DNA of 43,225 nucleotides from Lapidilactobacillus luobeiensis (GCF_024345205.1 NZ_BROC01000026.1:1-43225); one strand, 5' to 3'. Counted from the stretch's first letter, positions 8,624-17,581 are shown. The notes: generated by a model from the sequence alone, not told the origin. A program made the numbers and translations.

Positions 8624-9118
8624 GGTTATTTCCCCCAATTTCTTTTGTCTGTCCAATAGTTGAATAAACTTGAAAGCTAAGTCAATCTTCACACTCGAGT
8701 ACTTCTCATTCCCCAATAAGTTCAAAACCTAATCGAGTGATTCATTTGAATTAACTTTGTTGATGACCTGTTTTAAATCCTTACTTCTTAACTCACCTAT
8801 ACCATAACACATTCATTTAGAAAATGCACGCAAAAAAGTCATAATTACTTCACTTTTTACGAATTATTTTATTTAAAAATAGACAAAAGATGATTATGAA
8901 CTATATATGAATAAATTGTGAACTAATTTAGACAAAAGGACACAGAAAGCCCATTAAAGCCCTTTTTTATTTAAAAAATATGGATAAACCGTTTACGTAA
9001 AAGTTGTATATTACGGCCTGAGACTATTCAATGAAACTAATTTGGAGCAAAAGTTATTGATCACAACGAAAACCAGCAAAAACGAGGACAGGTAAACCAA
9101 TTTATAATGAGGACGCTT
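8624..9118. other. AT-rich regulatory gap before the 222-aa WxL gene
   Basis: No gene is visible. The gap holds a 30-bp block (8829-8858) with CGCAAAAAA, 11 bases, then TTCACTTTTT, that recurs with identical spacing at 17552-17581 before the cscD unit. It also holds two direct repeats, ATTATGAACTA (8893-8903) and ATTGTGAACTA (8915-8925), set 22 bases apart. I see no clear terminator for the 735-residue gene here. Confidence 0.5.
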
Positions 9119-11326
9119 TTACGCGACGAGCCGACTTTCGGGACCGTCCTGCAATGTCCAAGTGATCTGCCCCGAATATTGACCGGCGATGGCGTTGCTG
9201 TGGACCTTGAGCAAAATACCATTATCGGCCTGCCACAGGTTTTGCGGGATCCGCGTTAATTGATTACCACTAGTGGTGGTGTTAGTGGCGACGATGGTGG
9301 GCGTACTCAGGGACTGCTCCTGATCGTTTGCTCGATAGACCAGTTCGCCAGGCAATCGTTGCCCGTGGTCAGTCGTCAGGGGTGTGGCTTGGGCCAACAA
9401 TTGCCAGCCGATAGTGCCTTGGTTGAAGATCCGACCGTCGACCACTTCCAGCGCCCAATTGTCAGCGCGCACAGCCGTCTGAGTCTGGCCGGTCAGTCGT
9501 AACGGCCGAAAAGAACTTTGCTGCGCGATCAGACCGAAACGCAAGCTACCGGTCAAAGACGTGATCGTGATCTGTCGTTCGGCACTGTAGTTTTTGAATT
9601 TATCGGCCAGCCGATAAGTGAACGTGTTCTTCCCTAAGTGTAGCTGCTGTAAAAAGCCAGCGTCCGCCCACAGCTGATAATGTCCTTGGTTCCCACCATG
9701 ACTAGGCAAAGTGATCGGCGGTAATGATTGGCCATTCAAAGTACATTCCATGAAGAAACCTTCATTACCTGCTAGCTGGCGAGGCTGGTCGGGCGTCTCG
9801 CGATTATAGTAGCCAAACTGACCTTGCACCGGAGTCAGCGGTTGCTCAGGGGTCACGAAATAACTGTCGGCAGCGGGATCACTCAGCTTAAAAAAGCGAT
9901 TGGGATCAAGGATATAGGCGGGGATAACGGCATGCCGCTTTAATAAAGGCGTCTCGAAATCCGCGATCGCAGGCATGATGGCTCTTTCTTCCTCGAGACC
10001 TTCTACTTTGAGGTCGATCTTGATCGTGACTTGATCATTGCTTGAATCTAACTGCTGGGGCAAAACCAGGTCGAACCATTGAGTCTTGTCATTGTCATCA
10101 GTGTGCAGGGCTGTGGCTGGGAGCGCGATCGTCGTGCCATTGCGATAAATGATCTGTGCTTTTTGGAAATCAGCGTCAAAGGGTAAGTAGATGGTCGCGT
10201 GGATCTGCTGCCAAGGTAAGGTACCAGCTTCGTAAGTCAATTGGTGGGACAATTCCAGCAAGTTGCCACCGTGGACGGAGTCGCCATTATGAACGATCTT
10301 TTCCGTTGTTTGATTGACCAGTTGGCTGGTGACCTTGACGTGGAGACGCGGCGCTTGATCGACGATGATCTGGGTCCGCTGATAGTTACTACTTGGGTCA
10401 GTCGTACCGGTGAAGCCCCAGCGCAGATGACCGTCGCGACTATTGAATTTATGCGGATCGATCTTGATGGTTTGCGGTCGCAAGGGACCGGCTTGACCAT
10501 GGTCATCCCAGAAAAACGCCATTTCGTTCGCATGCGGATCCCAGCGAAGCGTGACATGATGCCAAGCGCCATCAGCCAAATTCACTTTTTGTTGCAGGAT
10601 CGGATCGTGTTTTTGGCCGAAGTAGTTACCGCTGCCGAGAAAATGAGTGTGCCTAACATAGGTGCTGGCTTGGGCGGGATAGTTAGCGGCGATATGATCA
10701 TTACTCAAGTCAACGGTGTTATTGCTGTTTTGGCTCTGATCAGCGTTAAGATCAAAGGCGTTGTTACTGAAACCGCTGTTGGACTGACTATCGAACTCCA
10801 AGGCCCACGAGTTCTGGACCGCGGTTTTGGCGAGTAGGGTGGGATCGGTGATGCGGCTATCTTGATCCGCCGCCCAAACCCCTAGACTTTCACCACCACT
10901 CACTGGTTGATCATTGAAACTGGTGATCGCGTGGGCGCCGCGCGGATCGTTTTGGAGGACGAAGGCAAAACCTTCCCCGGCGGCGCTATAGAGTGAGAGA
11001 TCCTGACAATTGAACCAGAAGCCGATCGTCGTCGCCTCATTGAGATCAAAATAAGCCTGATCACTTGACCAGACCGCGCCGGTTTGTTGCCGAGCGTCGG
11101 TCAGTGTGATCAGACTGGTTGGATCCGTGTCTGACCGCGTCGAGACACGAGCGCTATTGTTGGCAAAAGTCGCCTGCGGATCAGCAGTTAAGACCCTGTT
11201 GAGGTCGATACCAGTGGGACTTGTCGCGCCACGGACGACTTGTGCCTGCCCCCAGCCTAAATAAAACATCATCAGGAAAATCACACTGACGATCTGCTTG
11301 GCTTTTAAATTCGATTTTTTGATCAT
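9119..11326 (-). CDS. L-type lectin-like WxL domain surface protein (735 aa, CscC type)
   Basis: Paralogue of the 741-residue protein with the same order: signal peptide (cut near VVRGATS), L-type lectin domain (about 35-320; GEGFAFVLQND, WALEFDS, LRWGFTGTTD), beta-rich middle beginning SQLVNQTTEKIV, a domain with TLNGQSLPP, and a C-terminal WxL domain (GWQLLAQATPL and ITWTLQDGP). The two share phrases such as TGAVWS, AYFDLN and QSLGVWAAD, so they come from duplication. RBS is GGAGGGAGAAAA before ATG. It is separated by 271 bases and a terminator from the 779-residue gene. A 198-codon frame on the other strand (10241-10837) is an antisense shadow. Confidence 0.88.
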   Translation of the reverse strand: MIKKSNLKAKQIVSVIFLMMFYLGWGQAQVVRGATSPTGIDLNRVLTADPQATFANNSARVSTRSDTDPTSLITLTDARQQTGAVWSSDQAYFDLNEATTIGFWFNCQDLSLYSAAGEGFAFVLQNDPRGAHAITSFNDQPVSGGESLGVWAADQDSRITDPTLLAKTAVQNSWALEFDSQSNSGFSNNAFDLNADQSQNSNNTVDLSNDHIAANYPAQASTYVRHTHFLGSGNYFGQKHDPILQQKVNLADGAWHHVTLRWDPHANEMAFFWDDHGQAGPLRPQTIKIDPHKFNSRDGHLRWGFTGTTDPSSNYQRTQIIVDQAPRLHVKVTSQLVNQTTEKIVHNGDSVHGGNLLELSHQLTYEAGTLPWQQIHATIYLPFDADFQKAQIIYRNGTTIALPATALHTDDNDKTQWFDLVLPQQLDSSNDQVTIKIDLKVEGLEEERAIMPAIADFETPLLKRHAVIPAYILDPNRFFKLSDPAADSYFVTPEQPLTPVQGQFGYYNRETPDQPRQLAGNEGFFMECTLNGQSLPPITLPSHGGNQGHYQLWADAGFLQQLHLGKNTFTYRLADKFKNYSAERQITITSLTGSLRFGLIAQQSSFRPLRLTGQTQTAVRADNWALEVVDGRIFNQGTIGWQLLAQATPLTTDHGQRLPGELVYRANDQEQSLSTPTIVATNTTTSGNQLTRIPQNLWQADNGILLKVHSNAIAGQYSGQITWTLQDGPESRLVA

Positions 11327-11555
11327 TTTTCTCCCTCCGGATCAATTCAGATTAAAGTTCGCCATGCTTTCGTTAGTGAGCTTATTTAACCATAGTATAC
11401 AAGAAATCGGCGGTGGAAACGCTTAGTTATCAGCGATTGAACGTCTATTCTTGACGAATTTCCAGCAGAAAGAGACAACCAGATCGCGCCAGAAATGAAC
11501 CTTGATCAGAGCGGGTGTTCGGAAGTAACGGGCCGGTCTGACGAGCGCAAAAAAA

Positions 11556-11580
11556 CAACGCTAGTTAGAAACTAACGTTG
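11556..11580 (-). terminator. Intrinsic terminator after the 779-aa WxL gene
   Basis: CAACGCTAGT (11556-11565) pairs with ACTAACGTTG (11571-11580) with one wobble. On the minus strand a run of seven T follows. It ends the cscA plus 779-aa unit. Confidence 0.85.
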
Positions 11581-11597
11581 TTAAAGATCGTGCTTCC

Positions 11598-13937
11598 TTA
11601 ATTAGGCGTATCAGCTAAAAGCCATGTGATCGTACTACTGTAAGTACCGCCGACCGCCGCGGAACTGATCTGGGCTTTAATACCGCCGTCAGCTCCCCAA
11701 GCGGTAGAGATATCCTGACCTTCATCAGCGCTTGGCGAGGTGGTCGCGGCCTTAGTCGCGATCGTCAATGCCGGTTCTGTACCAGTGTTCGGCAAAATAG
11801 TTTGTTGCTCACCATTGATAAAAACTAGATTACCCGCATTGGCGCTCAAGGAACTCTCAGTTGGTTTAAGCGGTGTTGCAGTCGCGCTCAACTTCCAGCC
11901 TGCGCCGGTACCGCGCATATCGCTGACCACGACAGACCAATCATCAGCTCGATCGACCAACATCGTCGCCCCAGTCAAGCGAGCATCGGTAAAGGAACTG
12001 GCGGTATTGACTTTGAGTTCAAGAATACCATGGACAAAAATCTGTGTAGTTGCTAATGTTCCTATTCGTCCATCATCATCTTTAGCCGTGATTTTGAGAG
12101 TATAATTTCCTGGACTATCAAATAATTCTTTGGGGATCGTGATTTTGAATTCACCACTATCGCCGTTAGGTCCTTCATCCCAGACAATTTTATCTTCTGG
12201 GATCGCTTGATCTTTTCCTGTCGCATTGTTGTGCAAAACGGCGGAAAGTGTAAAGACATTATTAGTGATTTCTCCGACGGGATTTTCCTCATTTGGATAG
12301 TAGTAGCCAACAGCATAGCTTGGATCGAGATCGACCGTCACCGGAAAATCAACATTGAATGTTTTGGGAGTATTACTGAGAGGAATACCAAAAATTTTAA
12401 TCTGTTTATCTTCGAGAATGGTGTATCGGGGTGCGGTGCTATTGGTCATGAAATTGGTGCCAACGAACTTATCATCTTGAGCAACGATAGTCGTATTAAC
12501 CCCTTTAACAACACCCTTGAGTTCAATAGTTGCTCCTAACATTGTCGGACCAAGGTTTTTGGATAAGGAATGTTTTAAGGCTGTATCGGTGGTTCCATTA
12601 TAGGTTAATTCACTAGCAGGGATAGACTCAACCGAGTTATCTGCGTAGGTGATTTTTCCTGAAGTGAATTGAATGTTTTTATTCAAAGTAATGCCAGTAA
12701 CAATATTTTGCCAAGTCGTATTACCATGGTCATAGTCCAACTTGTAGGTGTAGGTCAATTCATCACCAGGAAGAACTGTGGAACCAGTAGAGATGACTTT
12801 ATTGTTTTGAGAATCATCTGTGATTTTTAAGCCCGCGGTAGCATTGACCAGACTGGGTAGGGATTCAAAAATGACCATAGCTGTTTCAGATTTAGCACCA
12901 GTCGAACCTGTGAAGCCCCAAAGCATTTTTGATCCTATGGGCTGATCAGCCATTGTCCAATCAAACTTAGACGTTGTGGCAGAAATCGCTTTGCTAGGAG
13001 TGGGCAATCCCGTAACAGGATCTTTATCGTTGAAAGAATAAGTAAACTTTTGAGTAGTAGGATTCCATTCAAGAGAAAAATGGTGCCAGGTTCCATCGAC
13101 AATTTGATTTTTAGGAATGCTGACTAAGTCTTCGTGTTTCATATAGAAATTCCAAGCTTCATCTCTGTTCCATCCTACCCATAATGGGTAACTATCTGCA
13201 CGAATGAAAGAGCTCTCTCGATATGGATACGTTGTCGCAATATGTGGACCGGGCACGTTTGCGTTAATGTCAAAAGAATTCTCTCCACCTGTTGACACTG
13301 GAGCGCCTAAAAGACCAGCAGTTGTTTGTACATTGTTCAAGTTAGTATCAAATTCAAATGCCCAGCTATTCTGAACCGCTCCGGCTTTAATAACGTTGGA
13401 TGCGGAGGTAGTCTGATCAACACCACTCCCATAAACACCTAATGATTGCCCTTTGGCACCAATTGCGCCGATACCACGAGGATCATTGTGGAAAACTATC
13501 GCCATCCCATCGGCAGGATCAGGATTACTACCAAAGAAAAGCCACATTGACGCTTTTTGTGGGGCGCTGAAGTCCCAGTAAGCGGTGGGGTTATCTGGAT
13601 TTGACCAAATACTACCGACTTGGTTGAGTCCATTTGTTACAAGGACTGCTTGTGTTTGCTTGATAAGATTTGCGTTCTGAGTATCAACGATCTTTGCGAT
13701 ATTGGTTGTACCAGCAGGTTTGCCAGTACCCGTTTTAAATAAATCGCCATTTGCATCACTTAGCATAATACCTTGTGGCGCTGTTTTTAATGCGTTAGCG
13801 TAATCTGCAACATCATTATTTGTTGCTGCTCGTACTATCCGGCTGGTTACCCCCAATGGTAACAGGCCGGTGATCAACGCCGCGACACTGAGTAGGCTCA
13901 ATAGGCGGCGGGTTGTTTTTTTCTGAAGTCGTTTCAA
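11598..13937 (-). CDS. L-type lectin-like WxL domain surface protein (779 aa, CscC type)
   Basis: The largest WxL protein here. Signal peptide (cut near RIVRAAT). Lectin-like domain about 40-370 with DGMAIVFHND, WAFEFDTNLN and LWGFTGSTG. Two beta-sandwich stretches follow (about 375-490 and 510-640; the second resembles an Ig-like fold with YTLKITAKDDDG). The C-terminal WxL domain has GWKLSATATPL and ITWLLADTP. The start codon is TTG, chosen because the strong GGGGGGAT site lies before it, 19 bases after the cscA stop, so the two are probably translated together. Their pairing suggests this lectin is the direct partner of the only WxL-interacting protein in the window. Confidence 0.88.
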   Translation of the reverse strand: MKRLQKKTTRRLLSLLSVAALITGLLPLGVTSRIVRAATNNDVADYANALKTAPQGIMLSDANGDLFKTGTGKPAGTTNIAKIVDTQNANLIKQTQAVLVTNGLNQVGSIWSNPDNPTAYWDFSAPQKASMWLFFGSNPDPADGMAIVFHNDPRGIGAIGAKGQSLGVYGSGVDQTTSASNVIKAGAVQNSWAFEFDTNLNNVQTTAGLLGAPVSTGGENSFDINANVPGPHIATTYPYRESSFIRADSYPLWVGWNRDEAWNFYMKHEDLVSIPKNQIVDGTWHHFSLEWNPTTQKFTYSFNDKDPVTGLPTPSKAISATTSKFDWTMADQPIGSKMLWGFTGSTGAKSETAMVIFESLPSLVNATAGLKITDDSQNNKVISTGSTVLPGDELTYTYKLDYDHGNTTWQNIVTGITLNKNIQFTSGKITYADNSVESIPASELTYNGTTDTALKHSLSKNLGPTMLGATIELKGVVKGVNTTIVAQDDKFVGTNFMTNSTAPRYTILEDKQIKIFGIPLSNTPKTFNVDFPVTVDLDPSYAVGYYYPNEENPVGEITNNVFTLSAVLHNNATGKDQAIPEDKIVWDEGPNGDSGEFKITIPKELFDSPGNYTLKITAKDDDGRIGTLATTQIFVHGILELKVNTASSFTDARLTGATMLVDRADDWSVVVSDMRGTGAGWKLSATATPLKPTESSLSANAGNLVFINGEQQTILPNTGTEPALTIATKAATTSPSADEGQDISTAWGADGGIKAQISSAAVGGTYSSTITWLLADTPN

Positions 13938-13956
13938 GCTGATCCCCCCTCATCGG

Positions 13957-15024
13957 TTACTTAGGCTCAGTCTGGTGTTTGTCGTCTTCGTCGTCCTTTT
14001 TCTTGCGGCGCATCAATAAGATGATCAGGAAGATCAGGAGGAGAATGATGATGACCCCGATCAAGATCAGCCAGATCGTGTAGTTTGGCTTCTCGGGTTC
14101 ATCGACCGAAGTCTTATTCAACTTATTTGCTGCTGAGCTGGTGATCTCAAAATCTTTTTTGAAATTCCACTTGTATTTTTTGCTGTCAGCGGTGGCTTTC
14201 AAATAGAGTGTGTACTTACCAGGTTCAAGGCGGTAACTTTCATCGCCGATCGGTAAGGTGAAGTTACTATTTGGCGCCATGGCCATATTTTCTTTCTTGA
14301 GTGTTACGTATTTCTTGTCTTGGCCACGTTTGGTGATATAGGCGTTGACGGCGAAGTCGCGCATGATCGTTGGTTGATCATTCTGCAAAGTCGCGGTGAT
14401 GTAGTTGCGATAATTGAATTGCTTGGGGCTGACCTTTAAGAGATGGAGATCAGGCTTGACCGCTTCTTGATCACTGTGTAACTGCAAACCGATCACATAA
14501 GCGAATTGGTTGGTGATCGTGACACCTTTCTTGCTAGTAGCTTTGTCATCGGTCTTCTGGGCGATGCGGACGCCACCAAGAATAACGCCGTTGAAAGTTT
14601 TAGCGGGACTTTTCAGCTTGATGTCGACTGTCGCGGAGGTGTTGGCCGGAACAGTGACTTTCTGTTTCGCGGAGACCAGATCCTCGATATTGTACTTCAG
14701 TGACTTATCCGCTTTGGCGCCATGATCGCTATAATCGATCACGCCGTTACGGTTGGTGCTGGCGCGATTGGTTTCCACGGTATAATCGTGGGCCTGACTA
14801 TCTTGATTATTGATCCGTACTTGTAAGGTTTGTTCTGTATCCGGCTTGACCAATAGATCGAAGTAAGTCACTTTACTATTGGGCATTTGGTTGCTAGGCA
14901 ACACCGCGCCAACATTGTATTTCAAACTCTCCGCCTGTGCTGTTTGCGCTTGTTGTCCGGTGACCCCCACGAAAGCCGCGAGCGCTAGCCCAATACTGAG
15001 CAAAACTTTCTTTACCTTCATCAT
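13957..15024 (-). CDS. cscA: WxL-interacting protein, DUF916 + DUF3324 (CscA type)
   Basis: A 355-residue membrane-anchored surface protein. It has a signal peptide (about 1-31, AQAES), a DUF916 domain (about 35-155; YNVGAVLPSNQ, YFDLLVKPDTEQTLQVRINN), a DUF3324 domain (about 165-295; ITNQFAYVIGLQLHSD, FNYRNYITATLQN), one transmembrane helix (about 312-338) and a charged cytoplasmic tail (RRKKKDDEDDK). In this family the first domain binds peptidoglycan and the second binds WxL partners, so it should tether the WxL proteins to the cell. It is the only one in the window for nine WxL proteins. Two ATGs (15024, 15021) are possible after GAGGAAAG. A terminator lies just upstream at 15084-15116. 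Confidence 0.9.
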   Translation of the reverse strand: MMKVKKVLLSIGLALAAFVGVTGQQAQTAQAESLKYNVGAVLPSNQMPNSKVTYFDLLVKPDTEQTLQVRINNQDSQAHDYTVETNRASTNRNGVIDYSDHGAKADKSLKYNIEDLVSAKQKVTVPANTSATVDIKLKSPAKTFNGVILGGVRIAQKTDDKATSKKGVTITNQFAYVIGLQLHSDQEAVKPDLHLLKVSPKQFNYRNYITATLQNDQPTIMRDFAVNAYITKRGQDKKYVTLKKENMAMAPNSNFTLPIGDESYRLEPGKYTLYLKATADSKKYKWNFKKDFEITSSAANKLNKTSVDEPEKPNYTIWLILIGVIIILLLIFLIILLMRRKKKDDEDDKHQTEPK

Positions 15025-15083
15025 GATTCTTTCCTCGCATTCCCCTGACTTTTTAAATACTATATACTTAATCTAACATAAAA

Positions 15084-15116
15084 AACGCAAAGTACCAGTG
15101 ACGGCCACTTTGCGTT
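15084..15116 (-). terminator. Terminator inside the csc cluster, between 227-aa WxL gene and cscA
   Basis: AACGCAAAGT (15084-15093) and ACTTTGCGTT (15107-15116) form a perfect 10-bp stem. On the minus strand TTTTTT follows. It ends the cscD-WxL-WxL-WxL unit before cscA, so cscA needs readthrough or its own promoter in the short gap. Confidence 0.82.
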
Positions 15117-15122
15117 GCTAAA

Positions 15123-15806
15123 TCAATTTGGCGCGTCTGATAAGGACCAATTCAAAGTACCAACATAATGGTCAGCTGGAACTTCTTGCGGTAGCGTCAA
15201 GTTTAATTTTGCAGGTTGTTTTTTATTACTGATACCTAGTACCCACAATCCGCGACCTTCAAGATCGCTGGCGCGGATCAGATTGACATAATCCCCGAGA
15301 TAGATCTTCTGGGTGACGATCTGCGGCGCTTTACTAACGTTATCGCTGGTGGTTTTCAATGTCATCAAACTGCCTAAGTCTAGTTGACCACTCTTCAAAA
15401 CAGTGCCGGTCTTTTCGCCAACGAGCAGGCCAGGCTTCAATTGTAAGACCCAACCCGTCCCGCTACCACGCTGATCCGTAACTTGGACCATCGCGTTCTG
15501 GTTGAGCAGGTCAGCGCTGATCGCGGTTTGCCGGTCTTTCTCACCGAAGTGAAGATTGCTGACGTAATCCAAGGAAAGTGATTCAGTGGAACCAGTACCC
15601 TTATTGCCAGGATCTTGATCGTCACCAGGGTAGGCCGTATCGGGATCTTGTGGATCGCGCGGATCAACGGGATCAGTCGTGCCACCACCAGATAATGGGA
15701 TCGAAGCGTGACTATCAACGGCATCGCCGAGAACAGGACGCGGCGCCATCAAGAAGAGGGCGAAAACTGTGCCGAAAATCAAGAACAGTTTTGTTTTCCT
15801 AAGCAT
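15123..15806 (-). CDS. WxL domain surface protein with Asp/Pro-rich linker (227 aa)
   Basis: Signal peptide (about 1-27, cut near VLGDA), a low-complexity linker rich in Asp, Pro and Gly (about 42-72; DPVDPRDPQDPDTAYPGDD), then a WxL domain with GTGWVLQLKPG and LNWSLSDAP. It differs from the other small WxL proteins in its linker and in having a true W-x-L first motif, closer to the C-terminal domain of the large proteins. It is the last gene of the unit starting with cscD, 31 bases after the 200-residue WxL gene, and is followed at once by a terminator. RBS AAAGGGTGA precedes the ATG. Confidence 0.85.
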   Translation of the reverse strand: MLRKTKLFLIFGTVFALFLMAPRPVLGDAVDSHASIPLSGGGTTDPVDPRDPQDPDTAYPGDDQDPGNKGTGSTESLSLDYVSNLHFGEKDRQTAISADLLNQNAMVQVTDQRGSGTGWVLQLKPGLLVGEKTGTVLKSGQLDLGSLMTLKTTSDNVSKAPQIVTQKIYLGDYVNLIRASDLEGRGLWVLGISNKKQPAKLNLTLPQEVPADHYVGTLNWSLSDAPN

Positions 15807-15837
15807 GTGTCGTCACCCTTTCGTGATCTGGTTGACT

Positions 15838-16440
15838 TTATTTAGCTGAGTCAGCTGAGTTGATCAGCGTCCAATTTAAGGTCGATTTGTAACTACCAGG
15901 CACGTTACCACCGAGAATGTATAAGGAAGCACTCTTGTCAGCCGTGAAAGATGTGTTCCATGTTCCGATACCATTACCAGCAGCAGCCTTAAAAATGGTG
16001 GTAGCCGACTCGTTGATCTTACCGTTAGTGAAAACAGGTTTGTTTTCATTATCAGCGGTACCAGTAGCAGGTGCTACCACCCCGTTCAAGGAAAGTTCTG
16101 CACCTTTTAATTCAGTGCTACCATTGAGAAATGGTGAACCACTCACTTGCACTTGCCAGCCGGCAACGTAACCAGGGTTAAGCACTTGCAAAATGCCTGT
16201 GCTGGTTGTATAAAGCGTTTGGTCACCACCATCAAGTTTGTTGGCGGCTCCAAAATCAAAATCAGGCGCTTCAGTCAGCTTCAGCGGATTGGTGTCCGTA
16301 TCAGTTTCAAGCCCAACAGTTGCAGTAGTAGTGCCGCCTTTTCCATCTTCATTGATATCTGCGTGAGTCACTGCGCCTGAAGTCAAAGATAAACCAAGAA
16401 GCAAGGCGCCGATCGTTGTTAAAGTTTTGCTGAATTTCAT
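15838..16440 (-). CDS. Small WxL domain surface protein (200 aa, CscB type)
   Basis: Signal peptide (MKFSKTLTTIGALLLGLSLT, cut near THADI) followed by a WxL domain with GWQVQVSGSPF and LNWTLINSA. The mature N-terminus ADINEDGKGGTTTATVGLE closely matches the start of the neighbouring 197-residue protein (ADIAADGQSGTSTARVGLY), so the two are tandem duplicates. GGAGGGAATAATC precedes the ATG at 16440; the frame runs five codons further up. It lies between two other WxL genes in the cscD unit. Confidence 0.87.
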   Translation of the reverse strand: MKFSKTLTTIGALLLGLSLTSGAVTHADINEDGKGGTTTATVGLETDTDTNPLKLTEAPDFDFGAANKLDGGDQTLYTTSTGILQVLNPGYVAGWQVQVSGSPFLNGSTELKGAELSLNGVVAPATGTADNENKPVFTNGKINESATTIFKAAAGNGIGTWNTSFTADKSASLYILGGNVPGSYKSTLNWTLINSADSAK

Positions 16441-16536
16441 GATTATTCCCTCCATAATCTTGAATGATGTTTTATGATTTTACGCTGATCCTTCCCCAAG
16501 GATCAGTTTTTGTTACCTGAAAATAATGGCTCATTA

Positions 16537-17130
16537 CTATTGGTCAGGCGAGCTTTCCAAGGTCCAAGTGAGGACGGCGGTGTAGTCACCAGCCAAGTTG
16601 CCAGCTGGAATGCTAAGCGCGACTTGATCAACAGTATGATCTAATTTGAAAACACCGATCCCAGAGCTGGCCGGCGCGCTCATGATCAAAGCATCTTGGC
16701 TATTGACCGTGACCGGATAACTACCGGGCGCTCGAGAAACAGTTTCATTAGGCGTGATCGTCCCAGCGGCTAACGCTAGCGAAGCGCCTTTTAAAGTTAA
16801 CGGGATCTGATCCGCGGTTTTGAATGTGGAAGCCCGTACTTTCACACTCCAACCATTAGGAATCCCGGGATTCTCGACGACCAACGAGCCGCCAACGTTA
16901 CTAGCGTGATAAGTCTCGCCAGTAGCGCTAAGCTGTTGCGCATTGAAATCGTAATCGGGAACCTGGATCAACTTAATGGCCGCCGTTGAGTCTAGGTATA
17001 AGCCAACGCGCGCTGTTGAAGTTCCGCTTTGCCCATCAGCGGCGATGTCCGCGTGAACAGTCGCCGTAGTGGCAAGCAACAAACCGCTAAGCAAGGCGCT
17101 GGCCCAAACAATAAATTTATTCGCTTTCAA
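16537..17130 (-). CDS. Small WxL domain surface protein (197 aa, CscB type)
   Basis: Signal peptide (about 1-27, cut near VHADI) and one WxL domain with GWSVKVRASTF and LTWTLESSP. The start codon is TTG at 17130, supported by GAGGGGGGATCGAC just before it and by the stop of cscD 16 bases upstream, so translation is probably coupled. The junction (TAACCGA, G run, GATC, TTGAAA) is nearly the same as that between cscA and the 779-residue gene, which hints that the two gene pairs descend from one ancestral arrangement. Confidence 0.87.
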   Translation of the reverse strand: MKANKFIVWASALLSGLLLATTATVHADIAADGQSGTSTARVGLYLDSTAAIKLIQVPDYDFNAQQLSATGETYHASNVGGSLVVENPGIPNGWSVKVRASTFKTADQIPLTLKGASLALAAGTITPNETVSRAPGSYPVTVNSQDALIMSAPASSGIGVFKLDHTVDQVALSIPAGNLAGDYTAVLTWTLESSPDQ

Positions 17131-17146
17131 GTCGATCCCCCCTCGG

Positions 17147-17494
17147 TTATTTGCGTTCAGGGTGTCGGCGTTGATTGAGCTCGTGACCGATCCAAATCAG
17201 TAATAAGATAATCAGCAACAATCCCCAAAATAACATTGCTTGTTGCCGTTGTTCACTGGTCTGCGGCAAAATGATCCCGGACCAATCGATACCGCCATTT
17301 TGATCTGATGACGTGGTGCCACCATGATCAGTATCCGTTGTTGTGCTCGGTTTCTTCGAACCTTGCTCATCAGTCGCTGTGATCGTGATGTCATAATGAC
17401 TTGTTGCCACATCAGCCTGCGCGATCTGACTAGTCGTAAAAATGATCCCCAAACAAAACATTAATAGAAGAAGCACAAAATTTCTTTTTCTCAC
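17147..17494 (-). CDS. cscD: Small LPQTxE sortase-anchored protein (CscD type)
   Basis: A 115-residue protein with a signal peptide (about 1-27), a short Ser/Thr-rich exposed part (about 28-73), the sorting signal LPQTSEQ (about 76-82), a transmembrane helix (about 86-103) and a basic tail (NQRRHPERK). LPQTxE is the sorting motif typical of some lactobacilli such as L. plantarum. In csc clusters a small protein of this kind accompanies the DUF916 and WxL genes. It starts with GTG behind AGGAGGGGGTCGT and is first in a four-gene unit. Its function is unknown; a wall-linked docking peptide is an inference. Confidence 0.85.
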   Translation of the reverse strand: MRKRNFVLLLLMFCLGIIFTTSQIAQADVATSHYDITITATDEQGSKKPSTTTDTDHGGTTSSDQNGGIDWSGIILPQTSEQRQQAMLFWGLLLIILLLIWIGHELNQRRHPERK

Positions 17495-17537
17495 ACGACC
17501 CCCTCCTGTGAGTTTTGATAACTCTTTGCTAAATCAA

Positions 17538-17581
17538 TCATAGCATATGTTCGCAAAAAATACACGTAAAATTCACTTTTT
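17538..17581 (-). promoter_or_regulatory. Candidate promoter and shared upstream box of the cscD unit
   Basis: On the minus strand TGCTATGAT (17538-17546) fits an extended -10. Directly upstream is AAAAAGTGAA, 11 bases, TTTTTTGCG (17552-17581), repeated with the same spacing at 8829-8858. The rest of the gap 17495-17850 is AT-rich and holds no gene. Confidence 0.5.

Noticed and set aside
10241-10837. A 198-codon plus-strand frame opposite the 735-aa WxL gene
   Set aside because: It lies wholly antisense to a well-supported gene and has no family features or RBS. The similar frame at 6246-6686 was dropped for the same reason.
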